Shown here one piece after another: positions 56,678 through 64,000 of a stretch of DNA of 64,000 nucleotides. Numbering within the stretch: position 1 is the first letter of the stretch; the number at the start of each line of letters is the position of its first letter. This DNA is from Acinetobacter guerrae (GTDB lineage Bacteria > Pseudomonadota > Gammaproteobacteria > Pseudomonadales > Moraxellaceae): the NCBI RefSeq assembly GCF_009372255.1, contig NZ_LXGN01000034.1, positions 338,837 through 402,836 on the forward strand, written 5' to 3'. The translations under genes and the position numbers were made by a program. Below the pieces are notes generated by a model. It ran no database searches and was not told the DNA's origin. It saw only the letters and a list, made by a program, of their open reading frames with translations.

Positions 56678-58435
56678 TTAGCTAAGTGGAACAACACGCA
56701 AAACCTCTTCTAGCGTCGTAACACCTTCAATCACTTTACGCGCACCTGCAATGCGCAATGGTTCTACACCTTCTTTTTTAGTTTGGGCACGTAATTCATT
56801 TAAGGTCGCATGTGCACTAATTAAATGTTTAACTTCAGTACTTACAGGCATAAATTCATAAATACCAACACGTCCTTTGTAACCCGTGTTACGACATGCT
56901 TCACAGCCTACTGCACAATAGACAGTTTCAGGCATATCCATAATGTAATCAAAAGTCAGGTGTTCCCACTCCTGTTCATTAATCTGGGTTTGCACTTTGC
57001 AATGCGGGCATAACTTTCTGACTAGACGTTGCGCTAATACACCCAAAATGGTTGCGGCAGTCAGAAATGGCTGGACACCAAGATCATGCAATCGGGTTAA
57101 ACTTGATGGTGCATCATTGGTATGTAAAGTGGAAAGTACCAAATGCCCTGTTAATGCTGCTTGTATCGCCATATTGGCGGTATCCTGATCACGTACCTCA
57201 CCCACCATGATGATATCGGGATCCTGACGCATTAAAGCTCGGACACCATCGGCAAAACCAAGTTCAATGGCAGGGTTGACCTGCATCTGATTAAAACTGG
57301 GTTCCAACATTTCAATGGGGTCTTCAATGGTACAGACATTAACCTGTTCAGTTGCCAATTGTTTTAATGATGAATAAAGTGTCGTGGTTTTACCTGAACC
57401 TGTCGGCCCCGTAACCAAGATAATGCCGTGACTATGCTGAGTGAGTGTATTCCAGTCATTGAGTAAACGTCCTTCAAAGCCCAATTGCTGAAAACTGCGT
57501 ACCAGAACTTCTGGATCAAAAATACGCATCACCATTTTTTCACCAAATGCAGTCGGCAAAGTCGAAAGACGTAGCTCTGTTTCTTGTCCTTTAGGTGTTC
57601 GGGTTTTTAATCGTCCATCCTGTGGTTTACGCTTTTCTGCAACATTGAGTCGTCCCAAAATTTTAATCCGCGCAATAACCGCAGTTAGTGTATTTGCAGG
57701 CATGTTATAAATGGTGTGTAAAACACCATCAATACGGAAACGAACCTTGCCTGTATCTTTACGTGGTTCAAGATGGATATCACTTGCACCCTGTTCAAAA
57801 GCAAATTGCAAAACCCAATCAACTAATTTGACGATGTGTTGATCATTGGCATCAGGCGTTTGCGTATCGCCTAATTGTAAAAGTGCTTCGACGCCTTTAT
57901 TTTCCCGATCATAACTACCCGAATTTTGCGATGAATTGACCGCGCGACTGACCTGATAATATTCAACCAGATAGCGATGTAACTGTTCAGGATTCAAAAT
58001 CACTCGTTCAATTTTTTTGGGACTCAAGCTACGCTCAAGATTCACCAACCAGTCTGTCATAAACGGTTGGTCTGTCCCGATTAAAATTGAATCTGCTGTA
58101 ATACCAACGGCCAAAATTTTATTTCGTAAAGCAAACTCTTGTGACATCACCGACGTCAATTTACCTACATCTGCTTTTAGTGGATCAATCACATAAAATG
58201 CCAGATCTGATTTTTCCGCAAGCCATTGACTTAAACGTGTGCTATTTAAAATTTTGTCAGGTGATTGTTGGTCTTTAAGATTGAACTGAGCAATCCATTG
58301 AATTGGATGCCATTTCAATTGATCTTTTTGTCGATGTGTCGTTTGAATCAATAATTTATCACGCTCGGTGATGCGACCATCTTTTAATAATTGTTCTAAA
58401 CACCAAACCGTATCTATTTCAAAATTAAACTTCAT
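56678..58435 (-). CDS. GspE/PilB-family secretion ATPase
   Basis: The 585-residue hexameric ATPase powers type II secretion or type IV pili from the cytosol. It has an N-terminal GspE-N domain (about 20-170), then the ATPase domain with Walker A GPTGSGKTTTLYSSL (about 345), an Asp box, Walker B IIMVGEVRDQDTA (about 415), and a zinc-type pair CPHC ... CEACRNTG (about 480-520). No pilC/pilD or gsp genes adjoin it. Scattered gspE copies are known in Acinetobacter, so GspE is as likely as PilB. Confidence 0.85.
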   Translation of the reverse strand: MKFNFEIDTVWCLEQLLKDGRITERDKLLIQTTHRQKDQLKWHPIQWIAQFNLKDQQSPDKILNSTRLSQWLAEKSDLAFYVIDPLKADVGKLTSVMSQEFALRNKILAVGITADSILIGTDQPFMTDWLVNLERSLSPKKIERVILNPEQLHRYLVEYYQVSRAVNSSQNSGSYDRENKGVEALLQLGDTQTPDANDQHIVKLVDWVLQFAFEQGASDIHLEPRKDTGKVRFRIDGVLHTIYNMPANTLTAVIARIKILGRLNVAEKRKPQDGRLKTRTPKGQETELRLSTLPTAFGEKMVMRIFDPEVLVRSFQQLGFEGRLLNDWNTLTQHSHGIILVTGPTGSGKTTTLYSSLKQLATEQVNVCTIEDPIEMLEPSFNQMQVNPAIELGFADGVRALMRQDPDIIMVGEVRDQDTANMAIQAALTGHLVLSTLHTNDAPSSLTRLHDLGVQPFLTAATILGVLAQRLVRKLCPHCKVQTQINEQEWEHLTFDYIMDMPETVYCAVGCEACRNTGYKGRVGIYEFMPVSTEVKHLISAHATLNELRAQTKKEGVEPLRIAGARKVIEGVTTLEEVLRVVPLS

Positions 58436-58582
58436 TGTTATACCCCAAACACTCTACACAATATAGCAGAGTTCATTTGCAATGTATTTTTTAGTCTTTA
58501 AATTAGGTATATGCAGCACTTAAAAATTGTTTTAAAGTGCCATAAAAAGCACCAACAAAATATCCATATCATAGGCGGCTAA

Positions 58583-59521
58583 ATGAGTTCGATTGCATTT
58601 AAAAACTTTCATGAGGCAGGACAAGCGGTACTGCATTTTTTACATCAAAAATTTGGTTTTGATTTATGGATGATCACGCGTGTAGAAGGCAATGACTGGA
58701 TTGTCTTGCAATCTGAAGATCATGGTTATGATGTCAAACCTGGCCGCGTTTTTAACTGGGCAGATTCGTTTTGCTCACATATGGTATTGGGTCATGCCCC
58801 ACGCATTGCGCCACGTTCCGAAGATATTCCTCTCTACGCTTCTGCGCCCATTGCCCAACAAGTCAACATTAAAGCCTATATTGGTCAGCCTTTGGTTAAA
58901 GAAGATGGCAGTCTATTTGGAACATTATGCGCGATTGATCCAGAACCCAAGTCTGAACAAATTATCGAAGATGGTGGTTTAGTTGAATTATTTGGTAATT
59001 TACTCAGTCATATTTTACAGCGTGAAATTCGTGAGAATGAACAAATTCGTTTGCATGAGCGCTTACAAAATGAAGCCGTCATTGATGCTATGACAGGTGT
59101 CTACAATCGCCGCGGCTGGAATCAATTTCTTTGTACAGAAGAAGAACGCTGTAAAATTTATGGTCATCCTGCTGCCGTGTTGATGATTGATCTCAATGGT
59201 TTAAAAGCAATCAATGACCAACAAGGACATGCCGAGGGCGATCGTTTTATTGAACAAGCAGCGTTCATTTTAAGAAAATCGCTACGTCAGGAAGATTTAC
59301 TGGCACGTTTAGGCGGCGATGAATTTGGAATCCTGATACTGGGTCACGACCATGACAATCTGGAACACTTAAAACAGCGCTTACTTGAACATTTGGCAGA
59401 TGCCAAAATCAGCGCTGCAATCGGCTATGCGATGCGTCATCCAAGTCATGGACTCGAGGACGCTTGCAAATATGCAGACGAACAAATGTATATTCATAAA
59501 CGAGAATGCAAAATGCATTAA
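58583..59521 (+). CDS. GAF-GGDEF diguanylate cyclase
   Basis: The 312-residue cytosolic enzyme has an N-terminal GAF-type sensor domain (about 5-145) and a C-terminal GGDEF domain (about 165-305). The active-site motif LGGDEFG is intact and an inhibitory RxxD site (RQED) lies five residues before it, as product-inhibited cyclases have. It should make cyclic di-GMP. It stands alone and its GAF ligand is unknown. Confidence 0.9.
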   Translation: MSSIAFKNFHEAGQAVLHFLHQKFGFDLWMITRVEGNDWIVLQSEDHGYDVKPGRVFNWADSFCSHMVLGHAPRIAPRSEDIPLYASAPIAQQVNIKAYIGQPLVKEDGSLFGTLCAIDPEPKSEQIIEDGGLVELFGNLLSHILQREIRENEQIRLHERLQNEAVIDAMTGVYNRRGWNQFLCTEEERCKIYGHPAAVLMIDLNGLKAINDQQGHAEGDRFIEQAAFILRKSLRQEDLLARLGGDEFGILILGHDHDNLEHLKQRLLEHLADAKISAAIGYAMRHPSHGLEDACKYADEQMYIHKRECKMH

Positions 59522-59526
59522 AACGA

Positions 59527-60249
59527 TCATGGTACTTGGGCAAAATCAACAATTTCAATGTATTGTTTATTTACACTGAAACTAACATCAAATTGAGCAA
59601 ATTTCATCTTGTAGATTCGATGAATATCATCCTGATAGGCAGGACGAGGATCTAAAGATAAAACTTGCTCAAGATCTTGAACCAATTGTAGATTTAGCTG
59701 TAATTGCTGCATAAAAATTTGTTGCTGTTGTAAGGCAGATTTATTCCAGATCACTTGTTTTCGTTCAGGCTCAAGTTGGGCATAACCACTCTGTGCCTTT
59801 TCAATAGCATCTGAATAATGAATATAAGGCTTAATATCCAAGATGGGCGTTCCATCAAGTAAATCACTGCCTGTCAAATAAATTCGAAGTGCTTTGCCTA
59901 TTTTTTCAATTGATTTAAATTGCACCACGGATAACCCAATGGGTGCAGGTCGATACATACTACGGGTAGCAAAAACGCCGATTTTTTTATTTCCGCCCAA
60001 ACGTGGTGGACGTACTTGTGGACGAAATTTTTCAATTTTCTGCTGATTTTTATTGTCATGAAACTGCCAAATCAACCATAAATGGCTAAATTCCTCGATT
60101 CCTTCAAATGCCAAAGGATCATTATAGGGTTCGTACATTTCAATGTATGACTCTACCTGCACCAGATTGGGCTGGCGCGGAATACCAAACTTTTCACGGT
60201 AAGGCGAATGCATGCTGCCGATGATTGGCAAATTTACGGAATTCATCAT
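59527..60249 (-). CDS. trmO: tRNA (t6A37) methyltransferase TrmO
   Basis: It adds an N6-methyl group to t6A37 in tRNA-Thr. The about 240-residue protein has the TrmO/TsaA beta-barrel signature SHLWLIWQFHDN, PPRLGGNKKIGVFATRS and RPAPIGLSVVQF, then DLLDGTPILDIKPYIHYSD. The C-terminal extension (about 165-240) is of the E. coli type. Two adjacent ATGs (60249, 60246) follow a GTG. Stop lies 5 bp from the convergent cyclase stop. Confidence 0.9.
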   Translation of the reverse strand: MMNSVNLPIIGSMHSPYREKFGIPRQPNLVQVESYIEMYEPYNDPLAFEGIEEFSHLWLIWQFHDNKNQQKIEKFRPQVRPPRLGGNKKIGVFATRSMYRPAPIGLSVVQFKSIEKIGKALRIYLTGSDLLDGTPILDIKPYIHYSDAIEKAQSGYAQLEPERKQVIWNKSALQQQQIFMQQLQLNLQLVQDLEQVLSLDPRPAYQDDIHRIYKMKFAQFDVSFSVNKQYIEIVDFAQVP

Positions 60250-60350
60250 CACTTTTTCTTATAAACACAATTAAATATATTCAGTTTATCGAGAATGATT
60301 TTAGATTAGAATAGCAACCTGTTTTCTTTTGATCGTGATTGAGATCTTTA

Positions 60351-61130
60351 ATGGCTGCTTTTAATGTTGAACGCATCACCCATGTTCACCACTGGAATGA
60401 CACTCTTTTTAGTTTTAAAACAACACGCGATACCGCACTACGTTTTAAAAATGGTCAGTTCGTCATGATCGGGCTTGAGGTCAATGGCAAACCGTTAATG
60501 CGTGCCTACTCAATTGCCAGTGCCAACTACGAAGAAGAACTTGAGTTTTTCTCGATCAAGGTTCAAGACGGTCCACTCACCTCTATTTTACAAAAAGTAC
60601 AAGTGGGCGATGAAATTTTGATTTCAAAAAAACCGACAGGCACTTTGGTACATGATGATATTAATCCAGGTAAAAATCTGTATTTCCTTTCTTCAGGTAC
60701 AGGTCTTGCACCATTTCTATCTTTGATTCGTGATCCTGAAACTTACGAAAAATTTGAAAAAGTGATTTTGGTTCATGGTACACGCTGGATTAGTGAATTG
60801 GCTTACCAAGATCTAATTTTGAATGAATTGCCAAATAATGAATGGTTTGAAGAACTCGATATCAAAAACAAATTGATCTACTACCCAACTGTGACACGTG
60901 AACCATTTGAGAATGAAGGTCGTGTCACGACTGCCATTGAAACTGGTGCATTATTTGAAAAAATTGGTTTACCACCATTTAACCCAGAAACTGACCGCGC
61001 AATGCTTTGCGGTAGCCCGCATTTCTTAACTGACGTAGCTGCACTTTTAGACAAAGCTGGTCTTAAAGAATCTCCGCGTATGGGCGTTTTAGGCGATTAC
61101 GTGATTGAACGTGCGTTCGTTGAAAAATAA
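60351..61130 (+). CDS. fpr: Ferredoxin/flavodoxin-NADP reductase
   Basis: The ATG at 60351 has a GAGAT site; a TTG at 60339 is less likely. The 259-residue FAD enzyme shows RAYSIAS (FAD), GTGLAPFLSLI (about 110, NADP) and MLCGSPHFL, and ends in VIERAFVEK with the C-terminal residues characteristic of the bacterial Fpr group. It supplies electrons to ferredoxins; a 2[4Fe-4S] ferredoxin gene, yfhL, lies 2.5 kb on. Strong terminator follows. Confidence 0.92.
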   Translation: MAAFNVERITHVHHWNDTLFSFKTTRDTALRFKNGQFVMIGLEVNGKPLMRAYSIASANYEEELEFFSIKVQDGPLTSILQKVQVGDEILISKKPTGTLVHDDINPGKNLYFLSSGTGLAPFLSLIRDPETYEKFEKVILVHGTRWISELAYQDLILNELPNNEWFEELDIKNKLIYYPTVTREPFENEGRVTTAIETGALFEKIGLPPFNPETDRAMLCGSPHFLTDVAALLDKAGLKESPRMGVLGDYVIERAFVEK

Positions 61131-61144
61131 TCTGCTTTTGTGAC

Positions 61145-61176
61145 AAAAAAACCGAGAAAATTTTCTCGGTTTTTTT
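61145..61176 (+). terminator. fpr terminator
   Basis: AAAAAACCGAGAAAA and its complement meet almost without loop (about 11 bp would form in practice), with a long T run. Confidence 0.9.
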
Positions 61177-61204
61177 ATTTGGCTCATTAACGTCTAATCA
61201 AATT

Positions 61205-62035
61205 TTATGACGTCGCTTTCAGTTCACCAAAAGCAAAATTGGAAACAGATAATCCACCCATAAATTTAGCTTCATGATAATTACGCGTTGCCTGTTCACC
61301 CTCTGCTGCACCAACTGCAACCATTAAAGGTAATAAGTGTTCCTCACGTGGATGAGCAATACGTGCTGCTGGAGCAAGCTCCCACTGATTCAGGCGTTCA
61401 TTACGCTCACTACCTTGCTGTTCAACAACAGTTTCAAACAACCATTGATCAAATGCGCGTGACGGTTCTGCCGCATGTGCATTGAACATACGTAAGTTGT
61501 GATAGCTGAGTCCACTCGCCACAATCAACACATTTTCATCACGTAACTGCGCTAAAGCACGTCCCATTGCGATATGTTGTTGCGGATCAAGCCCTTTTTT
61601 CAAGGATAATTGCACCACTGGAATGTCCGCAGCAGGGTTAATGACCTGCATTGGAGAAAACATGCCGTGGTCATAACCGCGTTGCGCATCTGTAGCAACC
61701 GCAATATTCGCTTGTTCAAGTAACGCTACAACACGTTCGGCCAGTTCTGGTGATCCAGATGATTCATAACGCACCTGATAGGTATGTGCAGGAAAGCCAC
61801 CATAGTCATAAATCATATCGGGCTGTAATGCAGTTTGAACCGTAAATTCTGGCGCTTCCCAATGCGCAGAAATCATCAAAATGGCTTTAGGTCGTACTAG
61901 CACAGAATCTAACAAATCGCCCAGTGATTGGGCCAGATTGGCATAAACTGTATTCAGATAATCAGGCATCCACGGCCATGGCCCACCACCATGCGAGACA
62001 AAGAATACAGGTTGTCGATAATGTATGGTTGTCAT
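61205..62035 (-). CDS. ygiD: LigB-type extradiol dioxygenase (DODA/YgiD family)
   Basis: The ATG at 62035 has a GGGGAG site; the frame from 62053 is an over-extension. The 276 residues carry metal-ligand motifs FVSHGGGPW (about 14-22), SAHWEAP (about 55-61), YDHGMFSP (about 121) and HPREEHLLPL (about 228). The family opens catechol rings such as DOPA at 4,5; in E. coli YgiD is zinc- or iron-dependent with DOPA dioxygenase activity. The natural substrate here is unknown. Confidence 0.9.
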   Translation of the reverse strand: MTTIHYRQPVFFVSHGGGPWPWMPDYLNTVYANLAQSLGDLLDSVLVRPKAILMISAHWEAPEFTVQTALQPDMIYDYGGFPAHTYQVRYESSGSPELAERVVALLEQANIAVATDAQRGYDHGMFSPMQVINPAADIPVVQLSLKKGLDPQQHIAMGRALAQLRDENVLIVASGLSYHNLRMFNAHAAEPSRAFDQWLFETVVEQQGSERNERLNQWELAPAARIAHPREEHLLPLMVAVGAAEGEQATRNYHEAKFMGGLSVSNFAFGELKATS

Positions 62036-62231
62036 AGAACTCCCCTCTCCCAAATCATTTATTTCATTACTTATATCTATTTAATAGACTTATAAGTGCA
62101 ACAACAACGATAAAAACAGAACAATTCAACGCATTATTAGAACGATAAATCCTGACCGAATTGCTAGGTTGAGTCCAACACAGACTAAACTTAAAATAAT
62201 CACTTATATTTTATATGCCTTTAGTCATTTT

Positions 62232-63599
62232 ATGAAAACTGAGTTGCTCTCTCCAGCTGGATCATTAAAAAATATGCGTTATGCCTTTGCTTATGGCGCT
62301 GATGCTGTTTATGCAGGTCAACCACGTTATAGCTTGCGGGTCCGTAACAACGAATTTGATCATGATAATCTTCGTATCGGAATTAACGAAGCACACGCTT
62401 TAGGCAAAAAATTTTATGTAGTGGTCAATATTCAACCACACAATAGTAAACTCAAAAACTTTATCGCCGATCTACAACCTATTATCGAAATGCAACCAGA
62501 TGCACTGATTATGTCTGATGCTGGCTTAATCATGTTGGTGCGAGAGCATTTTCCAGAAATGCCGATTCATTTATCTGTTCAAGCCAATGCAATCAATTGG
62601 GCAACGGTAAAATTCTGGAAAAACTATGGTTTAACTCGTGTGATTCTTTCACGCGAACTTTCGATAGAAGAAATATCAGAAATACAAAAACATGTGCCAG
62701 ATATTGAACTTGAAGTGTTTGTACATGGCGCTTTATGTATGGCTTATTCAGGTCGTTGCTTGCTGTCAGGTTATATGAATAAACGTGATGCCAATCAGGG
62801 CACCTGTACCAACGCTTGTCGATGGGAATATAAAATTCATGAAGCCGTGGAAAACGAAACTGGAGATGTTATTCCCACCAAACAACTCGCATCCACACAA
62901 AGCTGTTGTCATCCCAAAGAGGATCAAACTCCGTTCATACAATCTGTTTTGGTACAACGCAATGATGAGGAAATGTTTGCTGCTGAGGAAGATGAACACG
63001 GCACTTATTTTATGAACTCGAAAGATTTACGTGCCGTGCAGCATGTAGAGCGTTTGAGTCAGATGGGTATTCACTCCCTAAAAATTGAAGGTCGCACCAA
63101 ATCTTATTTTTATTGTGCGCGAACTGCGCAGATTTATCGTAAAGCGATTGACGATGCTTTGGCGGGTAAACCTTTTGATCCGAGTCTAATGAAACTTCTC
63201 GAAGGTTTAGCAAATCGTGGCTACACCGAAGGCTTTTTGCGTCGCCATGTGCATAGTGATTATCAAAATTATGCCGATGGTTCTTCACATTTTGATTATC
63301 AGCAGTTTTGTGGTGAAGTACTAGAACGCAATGGCGACTACATCAAAATTGATGTAAAAAATCGTTTTGATGTTGGTGATGCTTTAGAGCTGATGACACC
63401 ACAAGGAAACATTAGTTTTATTTTAACTGAAATTTTGGACAATAAAGGTCGGCAAATTGAAAGTGCCAAAGGCTCAGGGCATGTCGTTGAAATTCCATTA
63501 GATCCACGTATTGATATTAAATATGCGCTTTTGATTCGAAACCTACCTTATGCTGCAGAACAAATTTCTTCGTCCGCTTTAGCGTACGCTGCGGAGTAA
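62232..63599 (+). CDS. trhP: tRNA hydroxylation protein TrhP (YegQ, peptidase U32 family)
   Basis: The start at ATG 62232 fits the family (KTELLSPAGSLKNMRYAFAY); the frame from 62169 adds an unlikely leader. The 455-residue protein shows the U32 signature EVFVHGALCMAYSGRCLLS and Cys ligands (GTCTNACRWEY) for an Fe-S cluster. YegQ makes 5-hydroxyuridine at tRNA position 34 in E. coli. It overlaps the ferredoxin gene yfhL, which is also needed for that modification in E. coli. Confidence 0.92.
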   Translation: MKTELLSPAGSLKNMRYAFAYGADAVYAGQPRYSLRVRNNEFDHDNLRIGINEAHALGKKFYVVVNIQPHNSKLKNFIADLQPIIEMQPDALIMSDAGLIMLVREHFPEMPIHLSVQANAINWATVKFWKNYGLTRVILSRELSIEEISEIQKHVPDIELEVFVHGALCMAYSGRCLLSGYMNKRDANQGTCTNACRWEYKIHEAVENETGDVIPTKQLASTQSCCHPKEDQTPFIQSVLVQRNDEEMFAAEEDEHGTYFMNSKDLRAVQHVERLSQMGIHSLKIEGRTKSYFYCARTAQIYRKAIDDALAGKPFDPSLMKLLEGLANRGYTEGFLRRHVHSDYQNYADGSSHFDYQQFCGEVLERNGDYIKIDVKNRFDVGDALELMTPQGNISFILTEILDNKGRQIESAKGSGHVVEIPLDPRIDIKYALLIRNLPYAAEQISSSALAYAAE

Positions 63600-63601
63600 T
63601 G

Positions 63602-63862
63602 ATGGCTTTATTGATCACTTCTGAATGTATCAATTGCGATATGTGTCTACCCGAATGCCCAAATACTGCAATTTTTGAAGGCAAAAAGGTCTATGAAATT
63701 GATGCAAATCGCTGTACAGAATGTGTGGGATTTTATCCTGAACCAACCTGTATCGCAGTCTGCCCAATCAACTGCATTATTGCAGACCCTAACCATGTAG
63801 AAGATCAAGCAGAGTTACTGGAAAAGTTTAAAAGACTAAATATTGTCTCTGGTCGATTTTAA
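63602..63862 (+). CDS. yfhL: YfhL-family 2[4Fe-4S] ferredoxin
   Basis: The start at ATG 63602 (rather than 63599) follows GGAG and matches the YfhL N-terminus (ALLITSECINCDMCLPEC). The 86-residue protein has two cluster motifs: CINCDMCLPECP and CTECVGFYPEPTCIAVCP, with the longer gap typical of YfhL/Alvin-type ferredoxins. It is cotranscribed and almost overlapping with trhP. Electron carrier for tRNA U34 hydroxylation by analogy to E. coli. Confidence 0.92.
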   Translation: MALLITSECINCDMCLPECPNTAIFEGKKVYEIDANRCTECVGFYPEPTCIAVCPINCIIADPNHVEDQAELLEKFKRLNIVSGRF

Positions 63863-63875
63863 AAGAACATAAAAA

Positions 63876-63906
63876 AAGAACTTGACTGTTAGCGGATCAA
63901 GTTCTT
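63876..63906 (-). terminator. Hairpin downstream of yfhL with minus-strand T run
   Basis: A 10-bp stem (AAGAACTTGA / TCAAGTTCTT) with an 11-nt loop lies 13 bp after the yfhL stop. The long T run is on the minus-strand side, so it best serves a minus-strand gene entering from the right. It may also act weakly for trhP-yfhL. Confidence 0.6.
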
Positions 63907-64000
63907 GTAAAATAAATCTAAATTTGAAAACCTTTAACGTTGAAAGCAAAGCAGTCGGAACTCCTTTGCTTTTTATGGCTTAACTATTCCGAATAATATA

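Noticed and set aside
63907..64000. Tail of a minus-strand gene (stop at about 63973) and a second hairpin (63943-63972)
   Set aside because: Only about nine codons are visible, so the gene cannot be supported; the minus-strand T run at 63876 is only suggestive.

Overview
The window looks like chromosomal DNA of an Acinetobacter species (Moraxellaceae, Gammaproteobacteria). Support comes from the AT-rich base composition, a pyrB gene paired with a metal-site-less pyrC homologue, purA-hisZ, alaS-lysC-csrA, mrcB followed by an LpoP-type lipoprotein gene, a kynureninase cluster with its own Lrp/AsnC regulator, and many outer-membrane and lipoprotein genes typical of that genus. No database search was run. 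Species-level identity is not claimed.

Layout. 1-2.5 kb: end of a pqi locus, a SAM methyltransferase and a DUF2520 protein. 2.5-7.6 kb: a visibly more AT-rich accessory island bounded by two hairpin terminators. It holds an LprI-like lipoprotein gene, a small proteasome-fold (Ntn-hydrolase) protein, and a type VI secretion-style cargo cassette: a stand-alone VgrG tail, an accessory protein, a LysM/pore-type effector candidate, and a tandem array of membrane immunity genes, one intact and two broken. 7.6-16.6 kb: pyrC'-pyrB, rlmKL, a lipoprotein, clpB with a heat-shock promoter, and an M23 peptidase. 16.7-22 kb: a kynurenine degradation/uptake operon (kynU, permease, alpha/beta-hydrolase formamidase, porin) divergent from kynR. 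22-30.6 kb: GNAT, OsmC, Crp/Vfr, aldo/keto reductase, M48 lipoprotein, purA, hisZ, epd. 31-36.5 kb: alaS, lysC, csrA, rnhB. 36.7-40.4 kb: cytochrome b561, an adenine-deaminase-type enzyme and a purine permease. 40.4-48 kb: SulP transporter with a structured leader, a TonB siderophore receptor with a Fur site, dctA, ybiB. 48-54 kb: nadK-yeaC, mrcB-lpoP, a Nudix-ThiE fusion, and a short Fur-controlled hemP. 54-64 kb: a QseBC-like two-component pair with ygiW, a GspE/PilB ATPase, a GAF-GGDEF cyclase, trmO, fpr, a DODA-type dioxygenase, and the tRNA hydroxylation pair trhP-yfhL.

The most unusual part is the 2.5-7.6 kb island. A proteasome-like protein keeps the Thr1/Asp17/Lys catalytic pattern and is divergently transcribed from an orphan T6SS effector cassette whose immunity gene has been duplicated. 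One extra immunity copy is broken by a single-base change in a T homopolymer. Another retains the junction with the end of an effector gene. Secondary points of interest are the alternative-hairpin leader before the SulP gene, a hairpin directly before the adenine deaminase gene, and the Fur-overlapped promoter of hemP. No rRNA, tRNA, CRISPR array, transposase or complete insertion sequence was seen.
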